In this document: piece after piece, positions 30,098-43,000 of the stretch
How the letters are laid out: the number at the start of each line of letters is the position of its first letter
Numbering within the stretch: the first letter of the stretch is position 1
Assembly: GCA_946965045.2 (NCBI GenBank)
Contig: OX337241.1
Location: forward strand, 1 to 64,000
From: Epithemia pelagica
Lineage: Eukaryota; Bacillariophyta; Bacillariophyceae; Surirellales; Surirellaceae
DNA: 64,000 nucleotides
Direction: 5' to 3'
The notes under the pieces: generated by a model
The model's database searches: none
What the model saw: only the letters and a program-made list of their open reading frames with translations
What the model was told of the DNA's origin: nothing
Translations under genes and position numbers: made by a program

Positions 30098-31783
30098 ATG
30101 AATCGTGCTGCTCCAACCTCGTCAATTTCATATTCCTCTAACACCAAAGCAAGCAGAATGGCATGTCATCCGGACGATCATGATGATTATAATGAGGAGG
30201 AGGATGAGATCGACGAGGAACCTTGGACCCTGTGGCAATGGGAACCAGTCGACGGTTCGGACCATGACAACAATCACCATGAATGGATCCTCGAACATTC
30301 GGGGGGCGACAACCATCCCAACAACAGCAACAACGACAATGAGGATTCGGAACAACACTTGGTGGTGAATTCCCTCCACGAACCGCAGCTGAATGCCGCT
30401 GCATGTCATCACCACAACACCACACTACAAGACTCGTCGTCGTTGTCCTCCTCGAGTAGTAGAAATGGCATTACCATTCTCTCCTCTGTTCCATCCTCGG
30501 TCCCCAACACCACACTGCACAATGGTCCTTCCTCGGCGAATGCCTCGCGGTTGTCCCTGGATCCCGAATCCTTGGACAGCTCGCAATTGCTACAAATAAT
30601 ACCGCCACATGATTCGTCGGAATCGTTGCGTTCCCACAATAACCACCTGGGCCCTTGGCAGCACAGCCCCCCACAAATCCTATCCCACAACCCACACGAG
30701 ACTACAACAACAACAAGTCTATCTTCCTCCTTGACCATGTCCTCCCACAGAACGACAGATGCAGCCGTTGCAGCAGAGACACTCTTCTCCCCGGCATCTG
30801 GCGGCTTGCTCACATGCTCCTCCATTATGGACGCCTCCATGAGCAGTCGCAGCAGTATCTCCTTGGTCGATTCTTCTTCTTCTGCTTCTTGTGTGTCGTC
30901 ATCCTCCTCCGAATCATCATTGTCTGCGTCGTCGTCGTCGTCCAGTACAAGAAGTGGGGACAATCTTCGTGGGGACGGTGTGGCTCATTCTTCATTGTCG
31001 TTCCTTCGCGACCATGACCAGCAGCAGCACACCAGGACCCAACAAGAAGAGGAGTATGCAGTCGGGACATTGGTACCAGCCACCAGCACTCCCAAACGGT
31101 TAGTAGTCGAGGACGATGTGGCGCAGGTAACTGGGTTGGGTTCGAATCCACCACAACAACAAGAAGTACAATCCGACAAACCAAAAGAACCGGAACCGAC
31201 TCTTTCACAAGAACAACAACAACAAGAACAACCACAGCCCAATCATGATGATGGTGATTCGTGTTGGTATGTCAATCTCCAGACCGAACAGGAATGGGAT
31301 GCCTGGCGTCACACTCTCTTGTCCATTGTCCGCCAACAGGAGCAGGCAGAATCTACTACTACTGCGAGAACTGACAACGACGACGAGGATCATGCCCTGG
31401 CCTTGCTGTTGGAGCAACAAGAAAACTTGTGGGAACAGCACCAACGGATCCAAGAGCGACGACGCCACTGGAATCGACTCCAAGGCATGCCTCGACAATG
31501 GTATCGAACCCTGGTTTCGTCCACACGAACAAGAACACCAGCAGCAACAACACACAAGGAAGAACCAACGAACGAGACCCCAATCGTCGTGGCGGAGCCA
31601 TTGGCTTGTGCCGAGACGAACCAAGCCACGACAATGACAACGATGACCCCATGGGCCACCAGGATGGTAGGAGGGTTGGTGGTTGTGACAGCGGCCTCGG
31701 CTGCGGCGATCGCTAGCATGATGCTTTTGGCACACCACAAGACCCAGTCTCGACCAACACCCGAACGACGACATGACGCATAA
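30098..31783 (+). CDS. Tail-anchored low-complexity protein
   Basis: 561 residues from the ATG at 30098 (a second ATG, in-frame at 30158, is possible). Acidic, His/Asn/Asp-rich start (~20-90), then long Ser-rich stretches. Near residues 387-475 is a more ordered helical region (WYVNLQTEQEWDAWRHTLLS, with WEQHQRIQERRRHWNRLQG after it). A single transmembrane helix at 523-546 (MVGGLVVVTAASAAAIASMM) leaves only ~15 residues after it. This is the topology of a tail-anchored protein facing the cytosol, likely on ER, mitochondrial or plastid outer membranes. Function unknown. Confidence 0.7.
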   Translation: MNRAAPTSSISYSSNTKASRMACHPDDHDDYNEEEDEIDEEPWTLWQWEPVDGSDHDNNHHEWILEHSGGDNHPNNSNNDNEDSEQHLVVNSLHEPQLNAAACHHHNTTLQDSSSLSSSSSRNGITILSSVPSSVPNTTLHNGPSSANASRLSLDPESLDSSQLLQIIPPHDSSESLRSHNNHLGPWQHSPPQILSHNPHETTTTTSLSSSLTMSSHRTTDAAVAAETLFSPASGGLLTCSSIMDASMSSRSSISLVDSSSSASCVSSSSSESSLSASSSSSSTRSGDNLRGDGVAHSSLSFLRDHDQQQHTRTQQEEEYAVGTLVPATSTPKRLVVEDDVAQVTGLGSNPPQQQEVQSDKPKEPEPTLSQEQQQQEQPQPNHDDGDSCWYVNLQTEQEWDAWRHTLLSIVRQQEQAESTTTARTDNDDEDHALALLLEQQENLWEQHQRIQERRRHWNRLQGMPRQWYRTLVSSTRTRTPAATTHKEEPTNETPIVVAEPLACAETNQATTMTTMTPWATRMVGGLVVVTAASAAAIASMMLLAHHKTQSRPTPERRHDA

Positions 31784-32688
31784 ATCCTGTTTTCTCCATC
31801 CGGAACCAACAAGAACAACAATCACAAAACCACTCGTCCTAGACGTGCGAGCCGTGGGGATCCAAGAACACACTATGCTTTCGAATCATTCATTCCACTC
31901 TAATGGTTCTAGTTCACGAAACGAACCGCACGGGCTCGTTCCCTTTCCAAAACAAGTCCTCTTACCATAGTAGATAAAAATGGACATTCTTTCTTTCTTC
32001 TTCCGAACGAAACAACAATAGTCACAAAGCTCTTTCGTGTTCGGGATTCTCTAGCTATATACTTCTATAGCAGATAGCACAGTGCTGCGGGAACCTAGCA
32101 GCATGTCGGTCGCTTTGATTTAGATTTACACGCAGATAGGTCGGCCCTTCTTCCAGAGTCTCAACGGACGGGCTCGCGTACACTTTGGACCACACTCCAC
32201 GGATTGAGCGAGTTTCCAAAGAAAAAGATTGGAACGAGACGACGACCATGAGTGTTTGTGGATGAGGTGCTTGTGGTTCCTCCTGTCCGCTTCTGTCGTT
32301 GTTACCTCCTGTCCTTTCTCTGTACTCCGACTTTTTTCTTTGCTTGATCCGAGCAGATCACAAAGACGAGCGCCGTAGAAACAAGGTCCACTTGGTTTCC
32401 TACTCTGCTGGTTGTGTTGCTCTGTTGGTGTGAGGACTGTCTGTCGTCTGTGAAAAGAGAGAGGTTCGTACCACAGCAGATTTGACGGGCGTAAAAGGTA
32501 CGGGGACACAGTTTGCTGCTGGATTCTCTAGTATATACTCAAGAGTGAAAGCCCGCAAGACAAAAAAAGCATTGACTGTCACGAACCGATTCACGACAGG
32601 ACTCTATTCGAACGAAATTTGGACCAGCATTCCGACATTCCACAAACAGTGACTCTTGGATCCAATTTGCGCAACTATTACAAACACC
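31784..32688. other. Intergenic region
   Basis: About 0.9 kb without a supported gene, upstream of the papain-like protein gene. Confidence 0.5.
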
Positions 32689-35600
32689 ATGGTCACTCTG
32701 TTTAAACGCAAACCGGCACCCTCTTCTTCTGTATCTGCTTCGCAACCATCTTCTCAGTATCCCTCCTCAACATCATCCTCATCGGGTCGATCTTCACCCA
32801 AACCACCCAACTCTTCATCATCAACGACCAGTAAATCACCGTCCTCTCCTCGACCACCTCCGCCACGACCCGAACGACCTATTGTCGCTCCTCGTGGCCC
32901 GCAACAGCAACAACAACATCAACAACAGCATGGTTCTACATCGTCTTCCGGAACCACCACAAAACCATCCTCTGCCAACAGTCTGGGCGAACCGCCAGGT
33001 CTCATTGGTGACCACCACCACAGCAATCACAGCAATCACAGCCAGGGCAAGACAACGACCAAATCCAAAAAATCCAGCCATTCGTCCAAAAAGTCCAAAG
33101 ATGGCAAAGAGTCGAAACGGAAATCCAGCAGTACCAAGGCACCCCCCGAATCCTCCTCTTCTGCCGCAAAACAACAACAACAACAGCCTCCCGGCAAACC
33201 GCCACCCGCTCCAGTGTCGTCGTCGTCCGTCGCTGCGGCTGGACCCGCACCACCACCCACCATGGCTGCCACAACATCCACTTCTACGACAACGACAACA
33301 GTCTTGAAAAAACAATCGCCATCCCTCAATCATTACATGGGTGCCACAACGCCCATTACGGCGCATTATCAATTGAATGCGCAAATCTTGGCCGCCTTTG
33401 AATCGCATTACCAAGCCAAATTGTATCAAGTGGCCTATGCCATGGGATTGCAATTTGTCGAAACGGCACTCTTGGAAATCCCCAAGCATGGCTATTATTC
33501 CTCCAAACGACATGAACGCGAACGCATGCAATCTTCGTTGGATGCCGTCCGTGTCGTGGCATTGTTGCAACAAATTCAAAATGGAACGGCGGGAGACGAA
33601 CAGCAACACTCGTCGGCTTCCTTCTCGGGCGGCGCTGCGTCCTATGGCGTACCCAATCAACCCGCCGATCGCAATCGAGTCGAACGATTGCAAAGCTTGG
33701 CCTTGGAACAAGTCGAACAGGCCAGTGAAGATCAATACGAAGCCCAACGGCGAGCCACGGAACACGAATTGTGGCATTCGTACCAGAACCACAACAACGA
33801 CGACAACCAGTCAAATACGAATCGATCCACAACAACAACAACCACAACAACGACAAGACATGCCGATTCCAAGCCCTCCCATGCTGCTCCTTCACACAAA
33901 CAGCAGCAGCATTCGTCCCACAAGCGACATGGTTCGTCGTCCTCGACCGGAGACTCGAGACTGTCCCAAGAATGGGTCTTGTTGGAACCCTTTTTGTCCT
34001 GTCAAGAGTCCATTTCCTCGGCACTCTGTTCTCCCACATCTGCTGCCTCCACCACCAAAGCCAGTACAAGTACGACGGCAACCAAAAAACCAGCTAGCAC
34101 TGCAAGGGAACCGACCACCGATACAAAACCAGTCTCCAAAAAATCATCGACTAGTACCAAACGATCGTCCAAATCGTCATCGTCGTCCAAATCCTCGTCG
34201 TCGTCCAAAACCACCAACCACAGCAACCTTCCCGTCGGACGCCGCAGTCATGCCAGTCTCGAAGACGATTGGGATGAACAAGAATCGCAAAATTATCAAG
34301 GGCATCAACCACCCACCGCCCTGGCTACAGCGACTGCCATGACATCCAATGTCCAAGATCCACAACAACGACACGCCGATTTGGCTCATGTCTTGCCCAT
34401 GGCTGTGGCCGTACCATTGGAACGACAACATTATTCCGCCTTGGCATCGACCACGGCAGCTGCAAGTGGAGTATCCTCACAAGCCCCCGTCCTGGTCCAA
34501 GCTCATGCCGTGTCTCCCTCCTCGCGAGCACACGACGACTCGTCCGCAGCATTGCCGGAATCCTGGATCCATGTGCCACCAGCCGCAGTAGCTTCTGCCG
34601 CTCCTCCGATTGCGGCAGCACGACGGTATTCGGCCGGTGATCCCGCAGCGATACGACGACAAACCATGTCGACGGAAGATTTGCTGTTGGAAAAAGCCTT
34701 GTTCTTGTCGGGCTTGGAAATTCTTCCCTCCTCGTCCGTGGTCGTTATGGAAGACGACGACGACAAGCCGAAATGGATGACACCAGATCAAGAAAAGTTG
34801 GAACGAGAAAAAGAACAAGTCCGACAAGTCAAGGAAGCAGTTGGAACAGCGGCCGCTGCCGCGGCTGCCGAAAGGATCCTGGAGCAACAACAGCAAGAAG
34901 AAGAACAAGATGCCTTGTATCCCGGTGCACGACGCGTGAATGGCGGCAAGGCCCAATTGGAATTGGCCACCTTGTCCAAATTGTATCGCGAAGATTTTGA
35001 TTCCCTCCAAGTCTATCACGACACGGATACGGCCCAGGCGGCTGTCTTGGCCGCCACGACGGGTGCCTCGGAACGACCCCCGCGCATCTTTATTCGGTAC
35101 TGCGATACCTATCAGGGTCGATTGCCCGGTTCCATGAATGGATGTACCGTGATTGCACCCTTGCTTTGTATTCACCACTTGATTGAATCCAATCAGTTGC
35201 CCGACAATGATGGATTGGACAATGGAACGATTCGGCAAGTGATTGATGAAGAAACGCCCATCATTTTACAAGAATTGCGCCACTCGTTGGGCTTGTCGGA
35301 ACACGCCTTTTTGATTCCCGCCGATGTGCACGATTACTTGATTGCCAATGGTCAATTGCACACGTCGCAATTTGTCACGGTCAGTGGCGGTAATTTGTTG
35401 GACGATGGTCATTTGCAAACGTTTGTGGCCGCCCTTCAAGACAATCCCCACAAGTTGGCCGCCACCTTGTTTTTTCACGAACATGTCGTGGCCATTTTGA
35501 AAATTCGCAAGGCTCCCCGACACCACCACCATCATGCGGCCGGACGATCCGACCATGCCAACCAGGATGACGATGTGGCCTATGATATTATTGACAGTTT

Positions 35601-35985
35601 GCCCCTCAAAAAGACGGTACGTCGACACGGCAATGGTTCGTCCTCCCCCCACCAACAGCAACACGAGCGAGCCCAAGTCGACTCCTTTCTCTTGAATGGG
35701 GACATGCTGGATCTCCATTCCTTTCCCGACTACCAATCGAATTATAATAATGACTTTGACGACTTTGACGACTTTGACGACGAAGGCCGGACCTTGACGG
35801 AAACGGCCATTTTTCGGTGTAGCAATGCCGATGCTCTCATGGCCTGTTTGCGCTGGTATGCCTGTTCCAAGTTTACCAAGGAAAATATGCAGTACATTGA
35901 TACCTATGAATGGGACGATGGGACGAGTGATTTTGATCCCCGCGTCTTTCAAGCCTTTGTCTGGGGCACGCCGCCCACCATGTAA
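32689..35985 (+). CDS. Large protein with papain-like C-terminal domain
   Basis: 1098 residues from the ATG at 32689 (CACCATGG); the frame is open 11 codons earlier from TTG. About 230 residues of Ser/Pro/Gln low complexity lead into a short ordered helical region (YQLNAQILAAFESHYQAKLY, ~225-300), more low complexity, then a folded domain from ~755 to the end. In that domain the order MNGCTVIAPLLCIHHL (Cys819), FFHEHVVAILK (His930/His932) and YDIIDSLP (Asp966/Asp969) matches the Cys-His-Asp arrangement of papain-fold peptidases and deubiquitinases. A final FRCSNADALMACLRWYACS segment follows. The family match is from motif order only; it could be a deubiquitinase-like or an inactive papain-fold protein. 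Confidence 0.75.
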   Translation: MVTLFKRKPAPSSSVSASQPSSQYPSSTSSSSGRSSPKPPNSSSSTTSKSPSSPRPPPPRPERPIVAPRGPQQQQQHQQQHGSTSSSGTTTKPSSANSLGEPPGLIGDHHHSNHSNHSQGKTTTKSKKSSHSSKKSKDGKESKRKSSSTKAPPESSSSAAKQQQQQPPGKPPPAPVSSSSVAAAGPAPPPTMAATTSTSTTTTTVLKKQSPSLNHYMGATTPITAHYQLNAQILAAFESHYQAKLYQVAYAMGLQFVETALLEIPKHGYYSSKRHERERMQSSLDAVRVVALLQQIQNGTAGDEQQHSSASFSGGAASYGVPNQPADRNRVERLQSLALEQVEQASEDQYEAQRRATEHELWHSYQNHNNDDNQSNTNRSTTTTTTTTTRHADSKPSHAAPSHKQQQHSSHKRHGSSSSTGDSRLSQEWVLLEPFLSCQESISSALCSPTSAASTTKASTSTTATKKPASTAREPTTDTKPVSKKSSTSTKRSSKSSSSSKSSSSSKTTNHSNLPVGRRSHASLEDDWDEQESQNYQGHQPPTALATATAMTSNVQDPQQRHADLAHVLPMAVAVPLERQHYSALASTTAAASGVSSQAPVLVQAHAVSPSSRAHDDSSAALPESWIHVPPAAVASAAPPIAAARRYSAGDPAAIRRQTMSTEDLLLEKALFLSGLEILPSSSVVVMEDDDDKPKWMTPDQEKLEREKEQVRQVKEAVGTAAAAAAAERILEQQQQEEEQDALYPGARRVNGGKAQLELATLSKLYREDFDSLQVYHDTDTAQAAVLAATTGASERPPRIFIRYCDTYQGRLPGSMNGCTVIAPLLCIHHLIESNQLPDNDGLDNGTIRQVIDEETPIILQELRHSLGLSEHAFLIPADVHDYLIANGQLHTSQFVTVSGGNLLDDGHLQTFVAALQDNPHKLAATLFFHEHVVAILKIRKAPRHHHHHAAGRSDHANQDDDVAYDIIDSLPLKKTVRRHGNGSSSPHQQQHERAQVDSFLLNGDMLDLHSFPDYQSNYNNDFDDFDDFDDEGRTLTETAIFRCSNADALMACLRWYACSKFTKENMQYIDTYEWDDGTSDFDPRVFQAFVWGTPPTM

Positions 35986-37069
35986 TCCAGTCATCACAAC
36001 CAAGTGTTGTAGTGTACAGTGTGTGCGTGACACATGCACGGTATCCGTGTGCCTCGCGCACACTCTATTACTACAGTGGCAAACACAATAAGAACGAATG
36101 CCAGGCAATTGGAAGGTGGCACCACCGTGTGTGTCCGACCACTGAGATGTTGCTCTCTAGCAAGCGACGTTGCGAGTTTGGTCCAGATTCCGTATGATGA
36201 ACACAACAGAATCGTCGTGCATCTCGGATGCAGGGACCACGCGTTCCATGCGGTTCTTGTTTGGACCTACCTACTACTAATCCTAGTAGAACCCGGAACG
36301 TTATTATGATGATAAGGTTTCTCGGTTGCTTCGATCCGAGGGTGTTGCGTTCTCGGCTTTTGTAGTAGACCAAAAGAGGCTGGAGGAACGATCTACGTAG
36401 TTTAGTATTGTGGAGGGGGCTATAGCCGTTTCTCCGATCCCGCTCTCGCAGACTCGCAGATCAGTCGCGTGGAAATCGCGTTCCAGAGATATCGTCTTTG
36501 GTCGCGGTGAGTACCGAGATTCCAGATTGATGGTTGGGCATTTGGACGTCCCACGTCACAGAGAGTCACAAATCCCATCGGGGAGTCATTGCGTGTGGTT
36601 GGTGTGTGGGGCGACCCCAAACCCAAAGAGACATTCTCCCCAAACGCCTTTAGACCCCCAACAAGAGACAGACACTGGAAATGACTTTGTGGTTGGAAGG
36701 GGTTTTCCCGAAACAGAGTCTCTAAAGAGAGAGAGGCCGTTCCTTATTGAGCCGCAAGAGAAGCAAAAGGCATCATCATCGTCTCCCAAACAGGCACAGC
36801 ACCAAGACAACAACAGTGTCGGAACTTCCCCTCTTGTTGTTGCTGCTCTAGAACGATTGGATTCCAAGAGGGCGACGGCGAATTTGTAGGCTTGGTTGTG
36901 TGGTTGTTGCATGAATCTTCTTCCTGGATAGTGGTGGTTCTTTCTATCTTCAATTCACCGTGTCTTTCTCCCCCACCAACGGCTCTTTGTGGCAACAGAG
37001 GTGCAGGAGGCCACAACTGGAGTCGACGAGTGGAAGTTGTTGTGGTAGATCTCCCAAGCAGCAGGCACA
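35986..37069. other. Intergenic region
   Basis: About 1.1 kb upstream of the Arf-GEF gene. An open frame at 36410-36889 has no ATG at its beginning and no motif. Nothing else seen. Confidence 0.5.
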
Positions 37070-40000
37070 ATGATTGTAGCCGAAAGTCGACCCTTGGCGG
37101 AAAACAATAGTCCTTCTTCTCCATCGGCGACTGGTAATACTGCTACCAATACTACCGACAATAACAATACCAACAACAACATGACGGAAAAAGAAGTCTT
37201 GGTGCTCGAAACCAGTACCACCACGACGAGTCCGAGTACCAGTACCAGTTCCGACGGCTTGCAAAAGGAATCCACCGGCGTGGAGCAACCCGTCAGTACC
37301 AGCAAACCATTCGTGGAACAACCAGAAGGACCTGAAGCCGATGATTTGGTCAATTCCTTTTCCAATCATAGCCTTCCGGAATCAACCTTTGATGACGAAC
37401 CGCAACAACCACAAGAGGAATCACCTCCCGTGGTGGTGCGCGATCCACCAACAGCCGTAGACGATCCTCCAACTCATGAGGATGACAAAGCAGCCCCTGC
37501 ATCCGAGCCTCCCTCGGCCGAATCCTTTTCTCCCGTGGAGACTTCGTGGGCACATCAACCCGACCCAAATGACGACAGTGACGATGATGAGGAGGAGGAT
37601 GAGTTTGCCACGGGCAATCATCATCAAAATGACAATCCGAATGACAATGACCCGGCCGATGAAACGACCAATCACGAGGAGGAACTCTTGGATACCTTTG
37701 ACGATGCGACCGAAGCTCCTCCTCCAGCTCCCAAACCGAGCCTGTACGAAGACGATGTGTCCATTACCCTGTCGATGCAAAGCAATACCAAAAACAGCAC
37801 AGCAGGTGGTGGTGGTCCCTGGAAAGCTCCTTTGGCAACGCCAGCGTCTCCCGCTGCCACTTTAGAATCGTACAATCCCTGGGCGGCAGCCACTCCTCAA
37901 ACTGCCAACAATAACAACACCAACAACCAATCTTTGGATCATTCGGCTCGGACAGCTCCTCGCATGGTGTCCTTTTTCAACACGACGGAACCTCCTCCGC
38001 GCAGTGGCAACAATGGCAGTCATATTCCGAGCAGTGGTGATTCCGTCCTGTTGGGCGGGGTCGAGGATGCCATGAGTGTTCGGTCGCAGTCGACCCGGCA
38101 TACGGCCGTCACGACGACGACCAACAATATGGACTTGTTGGCCCGACCCTTGGTGGAAACCCACATGGCGGTCCGCGTCATGAAGGGTGAAATTCACAAT
38201 GTCTTGACCGTCATGCGGAGTTCCGAACATTCCCTCTATATGAGCGCACAACGCTTTACCGAAGAATTGACCGAAGAATCGCATCCCCTCGTGCAACAAT
38301 TTCAAGATTTGCACTTTACCCTGTCCGATTGGGATTTGCAAATGGCCGCCCATGCCTTGTATCGACGACAACGATCGGCGGCCACGGCCCTGAGTACCGC
38401 CGGTGGTGGCGCCAGTGTCATGGGTGGCGCTGGTGAATCGGTCGTGAGTCAAGCCGTGCACGATGCCTCGTCCTCGCCCTTGGTGACCCCACCGGATGCC
38501 TTAATGTATTTGCCACCCTTTTGTGTTGCCGTCACGACACGCGAAATCAATGCGCCCGTCACGGGCGCCTGTTTGACGGCCCTGCACAAATTTTTGCTCT
38601 ATGGCTTTGTCCATCCCGCCAAGGATGCGCAAGCCGGCATGACCATGATTGCCAAGGCCTTGTTGCATTGTACCTTTGAAGAAACAGCCGCACCGCCGCC
38701 CAATACGACCAACACTGCCGCGGCCGCGGCCAAACAACGACAACAATCCTGGCGCAAACAAATGCAACAGCATCAACAACAACAACAACATGGTTCACTC
38801 ACCAACATGGGGAGCAGTGATCATAGTGACGATGGATCGGCCACCGTGTCAGCCCAAAATACCACAGGAGGCACCAACAACACGGCCAGTACCAACAACA
38901 ACGCCAATAACAAACGTGGCACCCGCAAGGATGCCGAAGCCGCACAACGCGAAGAACAAGCGGCCTATTACCATCCCACTCGGGTCAATGACGAACAAGT
39001 CGTGCTCAAATTGTTGGATTTGGCCGCCTTGGTGGTGCGATGTTCCTTTTTGGGAACCTACGTCAATGGCAATAATGCCATGATGGAACAATTGGCACCC
39101 ACCACACCCACGGGATGTTTGCTCGATGCCGATTTGGTTGTCGGATTGCTCGATACCTGTCTCCATGTCTCGCACATTGCCAAGTCGGCCTCACCACTCT
39201 TGAAATCGGCCGCCTCCGATGCCTTGGGACAAATTGTCCTTCAAGTCTTTTCCCATCAAAAACAACCACCACAATCCATCCCCGCACCGATACCCGTAAA
39301 CATTGGATCCAGCAGTCGATCGCTCGGTGCGGCGAGTGCGGCCGCAATGCCCGGTTCCGATTCCCCCCGACAACAAGTCTTGGCCAAACTGGCCTCCCTG
39401 CTCAATCCAGCCAATCACGACGAACAAGTCATTGTCAGTAGTTTGACAGCCGTCAATATTGCCTTGGAAACCGCCAAGAATGAAGACAACATGAGTCCCC
39501 AAGAAGTCTCCATTTTGCAAAATGACTTGTTCAAATATTTGCTTCAATGGAGTACGACGAGTGATTTGCACATTTTGAGTTTGACCCTGCGGGTCATTTT
39601 CAATTTGTTCCAGTCCATTCCCAATCACCTCAAGGTCCCCCTCGAAGTCTTTTTAACGTCTGTCCATTTGCGCATCTTGGATGCGGGCAACAATGCCACG
39701 GCGGCCGCCCTGCGATCCAATGGCTTGAGCAAATTGACGGGTGCCTCCTCCTCGACCGTCACGTCGGCGTTGGGCAGTAGCCCCACTGGTGCGGGAGCGG
39801 GCAATACTCCGTCGGCCAATCACGAAGAACGCGAAGTGGTTTTGGAATCCATTTTGGAATATTGTCAAGAACCGGCCCTCATGCAAGATATCTACCGCAA
39901 TTACGATTGCGATGTGGCGTGTTCCAACTTGTTTGAACTCATTGTCAGTGCCTTGGGCAAGACGGCCATGCCCAATGACTCGACGCATCCCTTGTTGGTA

Positions 40001-43000
40001 GCGGCCGCCACGGGAGCATCTTCGCGAACCGTGACGGCGACCGACAGTGATGGGAGTAGTGGCCGACCCAAATTGGAGTCGGGAGAAAGCATTTCCAAAT
40101 TGGCCATGACCTATTCGACTCCCACACCAGCACGAACCTCCTTCTTTACCGTCAACACCACGACGCCCACACCCTTTATGCAACTCAACAAGTTGGCCCT
40201 CGAAGCCTTGTGTGCCATTCTCAACTTGATTGCGCGACGCGTCCATGCCGACCGGTCGCCCTTTTTGCGAGAGCTGGGCTTGACGTCCATGTCCATGGAC
40301 AATAGTATGGGTATGATAGATTCCTTCATGATGAACTCCATGGCCGACATGAGCATTCAAAACCAGTCCGTCACGGGATCTGTAGCACAAATGTCCGAGG
40401 AGGAGCTCCATCAACGTCGACAACGAAAAAATGCCCTGGTTCAAGTCGCGCAACTATTCAATGAAGACTTTACCGGACAGGGCTGGCTCGACATGGCGGT
40501 CAATTTGGATGTACTGGATGCCACCGACAATGCCAAGGGAGTCGCCGAAATTCTCTATTCGGCCTCCGGCCTGGACAAGGCCAAATTGGGAATTTATTTG
40601 AGCAAGGGTCCCGAATCCTCCTTCCCCTTTCACACCAAGGTTCGCCAACAATTTATTGAACTGTACGACTTTACGGACCTCAACTTTTCCGCCGCTCTGC
40701 GCTTGTTCTTGTCTCGGTTCCGTCTCCCTGGAGAAGCACAATGTATTGATCGCTTCATGGAATCATTTTCCAGTGAGCTGTACAAACAACAAAGCGGTAA
40801 CATGTCTACGTTCAAAGATGCCGATGCCGTCTATGTTCTGTCCTTTTCCACTATTATGCTCAACACGGATCTGCACAACCCTACCATTAAAGAAAGTAAC
40901 CGCATGACCAAGGAACAATTCATCAAGAATAACCGTGGAATCAATGCGGGCGAAGACCTTCCGGTCGAGTACTTGTCGGACTTGTACGACCAAATCAAGG
41001 GAAATCAAATTCAAGTACAACGAGAAGTCGGCGAGTTTATGAAGAAACAAGAGTACGACAAGGATTTCCGATCGGCGTGGGACAGTATCTTGGCCAAACA
41101 CAAAGAGGTGGCCACGGCGTTCTTTACGCATGCTGGAGATGCTCGTCGAAATATTTACAAGACGGGAGTGCACGACAAGGAAATGTTTACCATTTTGGTG
41201 AAATGGGCACTGGTGGCGCTTCCCGCTGTATTCAACAGGTCATGGGACGATGCGATTGTTTTCCGAAGTTTGCGTGGGTTCAAGCAAATGGCCATGATCG
41301 CCGATCATTTTGGTATGGATGATGTGGTGAACGAAATCATTGAGCTGTTGCTTACAAAGGGACGTGACTATGTGATCAATTGTATCATGTTGGATCATAA
41401 CCCCAAGAATCACATCGAAACAGACGGTGAAGATGAAACAACAACGCAAGGCGAGACTCATGGAGACAGTGAATCACAGATTCCTTATAGCTTGCTCTCT
41501 TCCGGCAAGGGATACACTGAGGTTGACTACACAGGTGCCGCTCATCATCGTGGCTTGTTGGCTTTGGACACTGGATTCTTGCTTGTTAGAAGATATGCAC
41601 GTAAGGTTGTTTCCGCGTGGCCACTGTTCATCGAGTGTCTCTGTGCCATGCGTGACGCTCGGGCTCTTCCATCTGGCTTGTCCGATTTGGATGACTTTGC
41701 GGATAGCAATGGTAATGTTTTGCCATTGTCACCATACGCAAAAGTCTCTCAGCGGCGCCTGGACCATTTCTATTCCAGCAAGGCCATGGCAAATGCCCGT
41801 GGAGCAGCTGCCACAACAGAAGGTCAACCTCAACAAGAAGGCTGGTTTTCCAAGCTATTCAAGACAACCTCCACCACAAAGGTTCCTACCGCAGAGGAAC
41901 TAGAAAAGACAGACGGACGTCGAACAGAAGGCGTCTTGTGTGCATCCACCCGGGCGGTTCTAGCTGTTGCAGAGTCTGCCAATGTTGAAAAGATTGTTCA
42001 AATGGGATCCACCAAGCTGCCAGTGGCGGAACAAACAATTCGTTCGTTATTGGACGTGGTGGACGCCTACCCTTACGACGACGACCCGGTGAACGAACAG
42101 CATGCAATCTTCTCCCTGGAGCTTGCAGCACGCGCTTTGTTGTCGAATAGGGACCGTGCCGTTGATATTTTCCCCGTCTTCTTGTCCAAATTTGAAAACA
42201 TCTTGGGGCAGGTCTCAGACAAGGGTGTACCATCTCCCTTTGTCATTGAGCGAATTGTTGTTACAATTCTACGTTGCAGCATTCACTTGTATGATCTTGA
42301 AGAGCTGCGTCCAAATCTCCGAGTTTCCTTGCATTTGCTGATCATGTCAATCCCGCGCTCATTCATTCGGGATGTTGCGGACCGCATGGCCTGTGGATTG
42401 GCGATTATTCTTCGGGCATCGTTCCCGTTTTTCGAAAGTCACAACGAATGGACATTCATGAGAGATACACTTGATACTCTTGCTAATTTTTCGAGTGCCC
42501 GTGTCTTTGTGTTTGATGGGATTGCATCCACTGTGGAATGTGCAGTCCCTCACCAAGGCAGAGACAAGGATGAATCCGGATACGGAGACGACGAGTATGA
42601 AAATGAGACTATCGACGATTCGAAAACCGGAGATGACATTCAACAGCAGTTCGCGCTCACAAAGGAAGCTTGTGGCGCCTTGTCTCGTATCCTTATTCGA
42701 TTCGTTCTGGGATTCTATCAGTCTGATTTCACGTTGTCAGTTCCTGCATCGGTTTGTTTAGAGAAGCTGTATTATCGCATGAACTCCCTTGCATTGGACG
42801 AAAAGATTGCTGCTGCTGCCAAGGCTGGCAACCCAATCGAGCTGACGGAGAAGGAACGTCGCTCCAAGGTACCAAACAAGGACTATTGGCAGAATGTTAC
42901 TGTCGCTTTGTATTCGGTATGTCGATCGCCAGACCCTGACGTCTCAAGACACGGATACGAAATTTGTCAACGCGTGATATTGCGGACGTCACTACGTGAA

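Noticed and set aside
31130-31155. Possible tRNA T-loop (GGTTCGAATCC)
   Set aside because: No matching D-arm, anticodon arm or acceptor stem around it, and it lies inside a long coding frame.
32836-33792. 318-codon minus-strand ORF
   Set aside because: Antisense to the low-complexity start of the papain-like protein; Cys/Trp/Gly-rich shadow.
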